Positions 10,811-28,875 of a DNA stretch of 64,000 nt are shown in pieces. Origin of the DNA: Branchiostoma floridae (lineage: Eukaryota; Chordata; Leptocardii; Amphioxiformes; Branchiostomatidae); NCBI RefSeq assembly GCF_000003815.2, contig NC_049979.1, positions 29,646,025 to 29,710,024 of the forward strand, written 5' to 3'. Every line of letters begins with the position of its first letter. Position 1 is the first letter of the stretch. Both the position numbers and the translations under genes were made by a program. Below the pieces are notes generated by a model that did not search any database, was not told the origin of the DNA, and saw only the letters and a list, made by a program, of their open reading frames with translations.

Positions 10811-11133
10811 TAACTAAACTCTTTTATGCTGCTGCTGCAGAGTTACTTTGCCATTTGGTGTGCTTTGATATGGACATGGTATGCCACATTTAGGTGAGAA
10901 ATACCCCCTACCATTAAATAAACGCGGGACCAACATACAGACATCATGTATGTGCAAATCAACAATTGCCGTGTGTAGCAGGACTAAGGTTTTTAAAACT
11001 TTACATATAGAGCACATATAAATATGTTAGTGAAGGTTAGACATCCAAGTTAACCATATTCACACACAATTCAATTTCTACGACTGGATAAAAGCTCTGG
11101 AGCCATTCCCACTCCTGGTTGCGCGACCAACGC

Positions 11134-11233
11134 NNNNNNNNNNNNNNNNNNNNNNNNNNNNNNNNNNNNNNNNNNNNNNNNNNNNNNNNNNNNNNNNNNN
11201 NNNNNNNNNNNNNNNNNNNNNNNNNNNNNNNNN
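11134..11233. other. assembly gap (100 N)
   Basis: Exactly 100 N, just upstream of the first visible EGF exon. It may hide 5' exons of the CILP-like gene. Confidence 0.99.
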
Positions 11234-11391
11234 CAAAATGTAACATGTAGGATTAGATGTCATAAGTGTAGTAGAGAAACCAGCAGACAACCAATATTTC
11301 TGCATGAAATCTGTCCACACGGATATTTTGATTGATACTATCCAAGTTGACTCTGTGTGAATCAGATATTTCAACTATTGATGCCACGTGA

Positions 11392-19230
<7,839 letters not shown>

Positions 19231-19600
19231 CAACCCACCCTCGCGTCAGTATAGATTAGGTTTATAGCAGCTAGCCGGTGCCGACACTTCTTAAGGTGCT
19301 TTATAACAACAAGATCTCTTCAGTGTCACATAACGGATGTTGTCTGGGACGTCTGACCGTTTCCAAAATCATATCCAATTATTTGCTTTTATTAGTGATT
19401 GCTATTTGCCGTGGATTATGGTGATATTTGGCATGTGGGTAAGGGTTAGAAAACGAAGATCAGTGTCGATTTGGCCCCCCTGGTGTGCGTCCCTCGTACT
19501 GCAGCAAAAATTCCGCGTTAAGTATACTTGGTCCCGGACATGCTACGCAGCTATGGTCTAAAATCTAACAGGTAGCTTTTCATGTAGAGAAGTGGTGTAG
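19231..19600. other. 3' flank of the CILP-like gene
   Basis: The 3' UTR should lie here. No AATAAA was assigned with confidence, and no other gene was seen. Confidence 0.4.
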
Positions 19601-19602
19601 GG

Positions 19603-19765
19603 TTGGGCCCTCAGGAACTTGCTCTAGAACTGCAGGGGCATGTATGTGTAAATATTTCAAGAAGGATAACTTAGCAAAGGAAAAAAATGAATCGATTCCA
19701 AGATATTCGGTATGAGGGTAGCCTAGACAGAGAAATATAAAATTAGATACAAATTAGGAATTCAA
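19603..19765 (+). repeat. dispersed repeat, copy 1
   Basis: AACTTGCTCTAGAACTGCA, then ATATTTCAAGAAGGATAAC and CCAAGATATTCGGTATG, recur in the same order and orientation at 30648-30800. AT-rich, non-coding. Family not identified. Confidence 0.7.
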
Positions 19766-20290
19766 TAATGAATGACAAAAATATGTATATTATTAAACTA
19801 GTGTTTTCTATCTTAGGACTTCCATATATGTAACGCATGTAGTTAGTAGCAGGTGGGGCAATAGCAGTTTAATAACACCCATACATTCATTCATCCATTA
19901 TGTTATACCAATAAGAGTCTAATTTGCATAATTAATTCCTTAGTGGTAAATTGTGGGAATATTTGTGACGTGTGTAAGTTAAATATACACCATTACGTAA
20001 AGGCGTACACCACTATGTATGAGTATGTTAATGTGCAATTCATTTACATAATTCATGATGAAATCCCGTTAATGAAAGGACGTTTATGTATACAATATAT
20101 GTAATTTAACTTGACACTATGAATGAAATAGGTTAGGCTAATTACAGCCTTATTTGCATAATAAATGAGACGAAATGAAGCAATAAATTTACAAAGGCTT
20201 AACTATTTCATGATGTATATGGGTCTCCGAACTTGATACTCTTACTTCCGAAAATAGTTTCATCAAATTGGTAGAATATACGATATAGGA
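19766..20290. other. AT-rich, no gene seen
   Basis: No exon or domain. Its style is like 26580-26990, with many TTTGCATAAT and TTAATGA motifs, so old repeat content is likely. Confidence 0.4.
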
Positions 20291-20590
20291 GAATTCTTTT
20301 ACACAACCAGTAGGTACTTACATTGCTTACGTTTCGATGTCCATCAAACACCTTCGTCAGAGCTTCTAACTGGAGTTCTGCTTCTCATCGCTATATGTAG
20401 CCGATGTAGGTGGCGCTTTTGCGGTGCACGTGAGAAAACAGTCCCAAACATGGCTTAGCTTGTATCCTCCCTCGTCCCGGTTCATCACTAGGGCTGACTG
20501 TCTTATCCAGATCGCCTCCTTAATCCACCGTGTCCGCCTGTCCAACTCTTGTTTAAATAGATTACCAGGCTAGTTTGCTATAAATTCCTG
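20290..20590 (-). pseudogene. Penelope-like element fragment (GIY-YIG C-terminal region)
   Basis: The minus strand from about 20585 to a TAG at 20366 encodes QELDRRTRWIKEAIWIRQ and then MNRDEGGYKLSHVWDCFL. This is the K-E-A-I-x-I-R ... N-R-D-x-G-Y-x-L-S-x-x-W-D signature at the end of the GIY-YIG endonuclease region in Penelope-like elements. The following sequence, with TTTGATGGACATCGAAACG and AAAGAATTCTCCTATATCG, fits the 3' terminal region. A related terminal segment is at 59595-59705. Confidence 0.7.
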
Positions 20591-20738
20591 CAGCTAGCTT
20601 GAAACGTGTGAACTCTTATCATAGATTTAACATTAAATTGGCCGTAAGTTTCATCAAAGTAGGTATACAAACTAAAAACTTCTGCAATGAATACAACTAG
20701 CTTGGAAGTTGTGTTGACAGCTGTTACCTATAAAGTCT

Positions 20739-20838
20739 NNNNNNNNNNNNNNNNNNNNNNNNNNNNNNNNNNNNNNNNNNNNNNNNNNNNNNNNNNNNNN
20801 NNNNNNNNNNNNNNNNNNNNNNNNNNNNNNNNNNNNNN
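20739..20838. other. assembly gap (100 N)
   Basis: 100 N directly before the satellite array; further satellite copies may be missing here. Confidence 0.99.
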
Positions 20839-20855
20839 TTGTTTTTACGAGTGCC

Positions 20856-23148
20856 AAGTTCCGGCTTGGCAGACTGGGTGATCATTGGAAAGCTCCCTTA
20901 GTAAGGAATAGAAAGGTGCAAACTGCAAAATCTTCGGATACTTCCTTCTCGAGATATTCTTGAGTATACGGACCCTGTTTAGGCGCAACCGCTAGCTCTT
21001 TTCTTGAGACCCCGCCTGCCACGGCAGCGGGTAGGGTGATGACTTAATGTCGCGATTGTAGCTTAGGCTTGAAGTTCCGGCTTGGCAGACTTGGTATCAT
21101 TGGAAAGCTCCCTTAGTAAGGAATAGAAAGGTGCAAACCGCAAAATCTTCGGATACTTCCTTCTCGAGATATTCTTGAGTATATGGACCCTGTTTAGGCG
21201 CAACCTCTAGCTCCTTTCATTAGACTCCGCCTGCCACGGCAGCGGGTAGGGTGATGACTTAATGTCGCGATTGTAGCTTAGGCTTGAAGTTCCGGCTTGG
21301 CAGACTTGGTATCATTGGAAAGCTCCCTTAATAAGGAATAGAAAGGTGCAAACCGCAAAATCTTCGGATACTTCCTTCTCGAGATATTCTTGAGTATACG
21401 GACCCTGTTTAGGCGCAACCACTGGCTCCTTTCTTGAGACCCCGCCTGCCACGGCAGCGGGTAGGGTGATGACTTAATGTCGCGATTGTAGCTTAGGCTT
21501 AAAGTTCCGGCCTGGCACACGTGGTATCATTGGAAAGCTCCTTTAGTAAGGAATAAAAAGGTGCAAAGCGCAAAATCTTCGGATACTTCCTTCTCGAGAT
21601 ATTCTTGAGTATATGGACCCTGTTTAGGCGCAACCTCTAGCTCCTTTCATTGGACTCCGCCTGCCACGGCAGCGGGTAGGGTGATGACTTAATGTCGCGA
21701 TTGTAGCTTAGGCTTGAAGTTCCGGCCTGGCGGACTTGGTATCATTGGAAAGCTCCCTTTAGTAAGGAATAGAAAGAAGCAAACCGCAAAATCTTCGGAT
21801 ACTTCCTTCTTGAGATATTCTTGAGTATACGGACCCTGTTTAGGCGCAACCGCTAGCTCCTTTCTTGAGACCCCGCCTGCCACGGCAGCGGGTAGGGTTA
21901 CGACTTAATGTCGCGATTGTAGCTTAGGCTTGAAGTTCCGGCTTGGCAGACTTGGTAACTTTGGAAAGCTCCCTTAGTAAGGAATAGAAAGAAGCAAACC
22001 GCAAAATCTTCGGATATTTCCTTCTCGAGATGGTCTTGAGTATATGGACACTGTTTAGGCGCAACCGCTAGCTCCTTTCTTGAGACCCCGCCTGCTACGG
22101 CAGCGGGTAGGGTGATGACTTAATGTCGCGATTGTAGCTTAGGCTTGAAGTTCCGGCCTGGCAGACTTGGTATCATTGGAAAGCTCCCTTAGTAAGGAAT
22201 ACAAAGGTGCAAACTGCAAAATCTTTGGATACTTCCTTCTTGAGATATCCTTGAGTATAAGGACCCTGTTTAGGCGCAACCGCTAGCTCCTTTCTTGAGA
22301 CCCAGCCTGCCACGGCAGCGGGTAGGGTGATGACTTAATGTCGTGATTGTAGCTTAGGCTTGAAGTTCCGGCTTGGCAGACTTGGTATCATTGGAAAGCT
22401 CCCTTAATAAGGAATAGAAAGGTGCAAACCGCAAAATCTTCGGATACTTCCTTCTCGAGATTTTCTTGAGTATACGGACCCTGTTTAGGCGCAACCACTG
22501 GCTCCTTTCTTGAGACTCCGCCTGCCACGGCAGCGGGTAGGGTGATGACTTAATGTCGCGATTGTAGCTTAGGCTTAAAGTTCCGGCCTGGCACACGTGG
22601 TATCATTGGAAAGCTCCTTTAGTAAGGAATAAAAAGGTGCAAAGAGCAAAATCTTCGGATACTTCCTTCTCGAGATATTCTTGAGTATATGGACCCTGTT
22701 TAGGCGCAACCTCTAGCTCCTTTCATTAGACTCCGCCTGCCACGGCAGCGGGTAGGGTGATGACTTAATGTCGCGATTGTAGCTTAGGCTTGAAGTTCCG
22801 GCTTGGCAGACTTGGTATCATTGGAAAGCTCCCTTAGTAAGGAATAGAAAGAAGCAAACCACAAAATATTCGGATACTTCCTTCTCGAGATATTCTTACG
22901 GACCCAGTTTAGGCGCAACCGCTAGCTCCTTTCTTGAGACCCCGCCTGCCACGGCAGCGGGTAGGGTGATGACTTAATGTCGCGATTGTAGCTTAGGCTT
23001 GAAGTTCCGGCCTGGCAGACTTGGTATCATTGGAAAGCTCCCTTAGTATGGAATAGAAAGGTGCAAACCACAAAATCTTCGGATACTTCCTTCTCGAGAT
23101 ATTCTTGAGTATACGGACCCTGTTTAGGCGCAACCGCTAGCTCCTTTG
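20856..23148. repeat. ~215-bp satellite array, eleven units
   Basis: Units start with TTCCGGCTTGGCAGACTTGG at 20859, 21075, 21290, 21505, 21720, 21935, 22151, 22365, 22581, 22795 and 23005; the last is cut at about 23148. Units 3 and 8 share CCACTGGCTCC, units 4 and 9 share CACACGTGGTATC and GGAATAAAAAGG, and units 5 and 10 share AGAAAGAAGC. This is a five-unit higher-order period of about 1075 bp. Open frames of about 80 codons inside are by-products of the unit length. Confidence 0.95.
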
Positions 23149-23199
23149 TCAACAGTATAACTGGAGAACCTATTGATGGATCGTCATGATATTTGGTAT

Positions 23200-23989
23200 T
23201 TGAATAGCGGTTGGGAAAGGAAACCTTGAACCTTGAACGTGGACATCTTCAGAGATGCCTTCACGGGTCTCAATGGATCCTTCTTCTCCACTCAGACTTG
23301 TCTTCCATGAGGGAGCTCTGCTCTGCTGTGGAGATGTTACTGATTTGTGTGTCTCTTTTAAGGTTGTTAATGAATGTTGTACGCTGTCTGCCCCTTCTTC
23401 TCTTTCCTTCTGTTGGCTCCCAGAGTATAAGCTGGTTGGCGACACAGTTCTGTATGTCGGACGCAATTTCCGGCCAGCGCCATCATCCGTTTCCTGATCT
23501 GGGAAAAGAAAGGTAGAGTTAAAAAATGGTTCACCCGATATATTCCGTCGGTACTTCAGCGGACTGAGTGTATGTGTGTGTGTGTTTGCGGACAAGGGCA
23601 CTGACGTAGGTCACCGAAGTGGTTGTTGATGATGGTCTTGAACCTCTGTCTGTCCCTAATAGTCTCGTTATGTGCTGTAGCAGGGAGTTCTGGAGTTTTG
23701 TTGTGGCCGGGAGGAAGGTACGACGGTGGTATGTTGTCGATGATCTCACTGGTTCCAAGGCGTAACAGTGTTGGGATGTTGACAGGCGGTGTATATAGGG
23801 ATCAGGAAGTAAACTGTTGAGTGATGCAGGAGCGTCGTGGTTGTACATGCGGTGCAGGAGGGTGAGGGCTCCAACGTTTCTGCGTTGTTCCAGGGGTTGA
23901 ATCTGGTATTTTTCAAGGTCAGTTTCATGGAGATCTATAATCTTAATAACTCTGATGTATTTCAAACACTTAATATGTATTTCAAACAC
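23200..23989 (-). pseudogene. 3' end of a LINE retrotransposon
   Basis: The minus strand encodes a typical post-reverse-transcriptase LINE C-terminus: PLEQRRNVGALTLLHRMYN, then LEPVRSSTTYHRRTFLPAT and LQNSLL, to a stop near 23531. The 3' UTR follows, ending with GTTCAAGGTTCAAGGTTTCC near 23220. The same 3' terminus is present at 47817-47887. Confidence 0.7.
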
Positions 23990-24002
23990 TTTATACGTAT
24001 AG

Positions 24003-24450
24003 TGAGATCGCGTGGTGCAGCGGCAGCGTGTTTGACTCAGGACCGAGAGGTCTCGAGTTCAAATCCTGCCATGTCACCTATGTTGTGCCCTTGGCCTTTG
24101 GAAAGGCACTTTACACGGCTTCCATACTTTACTCAGATGCAAATGAGTACTACTACTCGGACAGGACGTTAAATAGAGGGTTTTGGGAGAGCCACAACCC
24201 AGGCACACGTTAAGGAGCCCACCACACGTGCGATGGTGCGATGTGCGATGGAGCAAATCGTTCTGTCTGGAGTTGGTGATTCACTACAAATCACCCGGAT
24301 GGAGGCCTGGCGAACCTTTGTCTCGTGTCAGCCAAACGGTGATTAACATGCTGCAGCATTCACCCGGACGGGAGACGTGGCGCATCACTTTTTTTGTGTC
24401 TTGTACTCAGCTATACAAGGGTATGTCTTAAGGGTATGACTAGTGGTATT
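24003..24450 (+). mobile_element. tRNA-derived SINE, copy 1
   Basis: GTGGTGCAGCGGCAGCGTG resembles a polymerase III box A and GGTCTCGAGTTCAAATCC a box B, 30-50 bp apart. A conserved body follows with GGAAAGGCACTTTACACG, GGACGTTAAATAGAGG and CACACGTTAAGGAGCC. Related bodies lie at 31006-31395 and 31575-32282. Confidence 0.75.
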
Positions 24451-24639
24451 ACCAGACCCAGTTCCTGGCCTATGCATACATACATACGTATATACACATA
24501 CATATGTTTATAAGACCGCACAATAAATGGAGGTCGCTCGTACAGCTCCAGGATGTTGTTTTAAATAGGTTTTATAGTAGAAGTCAGATTTTCTTTCGAT
24601 GATAAAAAAAGACTGTAACTCTTGATTTATTTTCTATAG

Positions 24640-24839
24640 GACGCTGTCCAGAAAACAGCATGTTCAGTACATGCGTACCTCGCCGTGACTGTCAGCCGTC
24701 CTGCCAGGATCAATCGGCCAACTGTACGGGATGTGTAGATGAGTGTGTGTGTATTGCAGACCACATTTGGAGTGGACCAAGCTGTGTGCTAGTAAACCAA
24801 TGCGGATGCACTGACCCTGACACTAACACATATTATGTG
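24640..24839 (+). CDS. VWD mosaic gene, TIL exon 1
   Basis: Acceptor TTTTCTATAG, donor GTTAGT. It encodes RCPENSMFSTCVPRRDCQPS, then CVDECVC, GPSCVLVNQCGC: a trypsin-inhibitor-like Cys-rich domain. Starts in phase 1, ends in phase 0. Confidence 0.85.
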
Positions 24840-27800
24840 GTTAGTTCATTATAATTGTCTTGCAGTAGTAACAATCTTCTGTGTCACGTTGGTCTATGCA
24901 CCGCGTAACGGACATACTGATGGTATACCAGAAAAACCTTCTTGGCGTAGATAGGACTTTCATACTTGTGACATCTATGGGTTTGGTAAACAGAGATTGC
25001 CAACTGATATGGTGCATGCAAATATTTGAATTATTAATAAGAAACCTTTATATTGCGTCATTTGTAAATGTTGGTATCATTTGGCGAAGGCATGGGGTCG
25101 TGGGTGTCTAGTTGTCTATTCTTTTGACACAGACGTTCGTAGAAAACAATTTCTCCCTCGACCATAGCCTGGCCCAATCTGAAAATGACTCTTCCTGGTT
25201 AGAATGAGTACAATGACCAGCAGTTGTTTGTAAAAACATCAAATTTGTTTGTAATTAGATAAAATATGATGTAGTGTCAGACCCCCCGTCATTATTTTGA
25301 CAATTTTTGTTTCATTTGTCCACTTTTAGCTCCATGCACAATGGGGAACACCAGACGGGCAGCAATGCTATTGCAAGGAGGGAGGGGTCATCGACTGTGT
25401 CCATGTGAACTGTGATGTCGATGGAGGCTACGCGTGGGCGGAGGTGGATGGGGTCTGGGGATATCATTGCGTGCGCGTAGGCGATTGTTGTGGTGAGATA
25501 TAGTTTTACCACTTTGTGAATGGTTTCGTATCATTATGGTTCACTTTCGAAGTCCCAAAGTCTTATTTATGTGAAACATTGTGTCGTTCCCTGTTTGATT
25601 TGAAAACAAATCAAATGTATGAATCCATCTGATACTTAGTCGATGAAGGTAAGGATTACTTTTAAATTTTCCGGACGGAATGGTGCAAATTTCAACATTG
25701 CCACTTATGCCATATTGATTCCATTATATGCATAACATACGCTGGGAACCCAAAAACTGATGCGAGCATGCGAATATAAAACAGTTTGACCATAAAAAGT
25801 TGCCTTCGTTATGAATTCTAAGTGGTCAGGAAGGTTGACTGAACACACAGAATATAGTAAACCGAACAATAGATTCTTCATTTTTGTTCTTTTACATCTT
25901 TTTTGACCTTGGAATATTCTGTGATTATCAATATACGTTTTCCTATATTTTTTTCGTAATCCACGACATGTATTTGCTTATTTTGAAGCTGCTTTGTACG
26001 ATTTACAGTATGGATAAAAAATTTTTAAATTTATTTTCGGAAACGGCCGAAAATTGATGCGTGCGCGGAAGTAATCCATATAATCAAATCAACATGGCCT
26101 AACTTGACATTCAAACCCGAGTTAACTGGGTCAACTCTCAGTCAGAAAATAATGCATGAATGCTACCATTTGGTGCATCTGATATTTCTTCCATTTCTCG
26201 ACTTTCCTGACAGATAGAGCAATTTGCAAGGCATCCGGAGATCCACACTTCTATACCCCTGACAACACACGTCATCATTTCCAAGGCCCATGCACATACA
26301 CATTCGCCAAGGACTGCATAGGCAACGACTTTACCGTCAAAACAAAACACCAACCCTCAGACAATAATCCAGCCGTTTCCACTGTACATGCGGTCTACGT
26401 CATAGTTACCATTGATGGGGTTGAGTGGAAAATTTCTATTCTTCAGGGCAAAGTTGTGCGGGTCAGTGAAATTACTTTGTTTTGATGGCAATTCGTTAAA
26501 AAAATTGGTTATAGCTGTGCAAGTTGCCACCTCCTGACTTCCCAATGAAACTGTATGACAAAATTATCACTATTAATGTTGAAATGGGTTTTGTGGCGTT
26601 TATTCATCAATCATTACTTAGTTTCACAATGAAACAAGTACGTGGACATAAAAACAGTAATTACATACGGACCATATGAATCAAAAGCTAGTTTAAATGA
26701 TTAATGATTTGCTTATATATTAATGAGACAACTTTATGAATCCACGGCATGTCTTGATAGGACAGTCAAACATGTGGCATAAGTAACCGATACATAGGGA
26801 AATATCGATAGATATTCATTATACAATTCTAGCTTTCATGATATAACGTTATACAGAATTACTATGGTTCTATAGTGGAAGCTGATTTCATTCTTATGAC
26901 ATTTGGAAGTAAGGTTAAACATTACTAGATATAAATAATGCAAATCAAGGACTCATTTACATAGTGTATGAGAAAATACAATATCCTTCTTTGCTAAGAT
27001 GAGTCATTCATACTTTAAACAAGTTGTTTTTGTCTGGGTGTAACAGTTATATCTTCGCACCTATAAATCAAGGCTGATTTGATGGACACGTCTGACATTT
27101 GGCAAACACCCTTGCCACAGCGCAAACACGATATTCACATCAAAGAGGATTGTGTCATACAGACTTGTTTTTCCTTAAAACAGGTGAACGGCGAGATCCG
27201 CACGCTTCCCTTCTTCCTAGCAGGTGGTCAGATCGACGTCAGGCTCACCGGTAGGTTTGTCCGAGTTGAGCTGGTGGACTTGTGCGTGGTCATTCTCTAC
27301 GACGGACTTCACCAAGTTGACGTAAGCATATAGCAGTTATGACTATTTTTCGTTGTGCAGTTATACTTTGAGTAGTTCATCTTCTGATGTCTTGTGTTGT
27401 GTACAGACAGCTATAGAGACTATTTTTCTGCGTACAGACAATTATGGGTATTTCCACTCTGACATGATAGCAGACCTAATCGTTTGACTTGTTTATTGCA
27501 CTATGTCAATTCGTCATTTACGTTCACAATCCTGTTGTTAGTGTACTTATAGTAATTATATAATATGTAGTGTCATTGTATAAATTGATCTATTACTGTT
27601 GCCTTACATTGTACCATGTACAGATGTCGTGCATTAAAGTTCATTCATTCATTCATGATGCAGTGCTGTAATTGATGAAAATAATTCAACAACACAAAAG
27701 GCCATGCCCTGATATTCTAGGTAGGCATCTCAAAATTATGACGCTCCTACAGGTGGAGATTCCACGTAACTACCAGTACAGGCTGTGTGGACTGTGCGGC

Positions 27801-28820
27801 AACTTCAACGGCGACAATACCGATGACTACAGGTTGCCAAATGGGACCATCACCACGGATTTGAACACTTTCGGAAATAGCTGGCAGACAAGCGATCCGT
27901 ATGTTGCGTGGATACATGCATTAGATACGAGAATTTTGCTCAAAACCTAAGATTTAGACCCTTTTCAGTGTTTCTGTGCTGTTTGACAAAGTGCTAATAA
28001 TTTTTTTTTGGAAAGAGTGCTATTTGTGCCTGAAGATTCCAATTTTTGAATAATTCCAAATTGAAAATAACGTTTCTTTGCTGTACCAAGGACTTTAAAT
28101 CTCGTTTCTTCTTCAAGTACAAACGTTTGCTTTCTAGGATGAAGGTGTGATATGACTAACAAGAAAATAAAAGAACGTTTTGAATCATAACACCTAGCTA
28201 TGTTCTTGATATAAATGCTGGTAATGAAAATTACGACAACAAGAGTTATATATGTGATAATTAACAAATAAACTACTTGATTACCTTCGTTTACATGTTT
28301 TTCATGATTGTTGTTTTCTATCCACCCCAGTTGTGAGTGGGACCCTCCAACCGGTGACCCTCCAACCCTAGGACAGTGTGACGCGCAATATTCGGGCCCG
28401 TGTGATGTTCTTACAGCTATGAACGGCACGTTTGCTGCTTGCCATGATTATGTAGATCCTCAGCCTTACTGGGAAGACTGCGTCTTCGACATGTGTTCAA
28501 CGGAGGGAGAGTGGCTTTGTTGCGACCTGGAGACATATTATGACGCCTGTATGGACATGGGTGTGGATCCCTTTATCTGGCGGTCGACAGACCTTTGCCG
28601 TAAGTTCCGTTTTCAGACTCAGTCTATCAACCGTTATACCCCCTTTCCACTAGGACGGCGCTCTCGTCGCGCTCTCTCACTCTGCGACATAGAATTTGAG
28701 AGATCGCCCAACGAATTGTATAGAAAAGAAACGAATTATTTTAACACTTTGTGTGTTTTGCTGCCCTCTCTGTCACACTTTTACATGTTGTATGATATAC
28801 CCAGTATGAAATAAAAGATT

Positions 28821-28875
<55 letters not shown>

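Noticed and set aside
21278-22596. Repeated 80-codon minus-strand frames beginning MCQAGTLSLSYNRD
   Set aside because: They recur only because the satellite unit is close to 216 bp; indels in other units break the frame and no family is recognised.
24003-24100. Functional tRNA gene
   Set aside because: Box A and box B are recognisable, but no proper acceptor stem or anticodon arm was seen, and the sequence runs into a SINE body found elsewhere.
26138-26545. Minus-strand open frames over the VWD exon
   Set aside because: They are antisense to the well-supported VWD exon 1.
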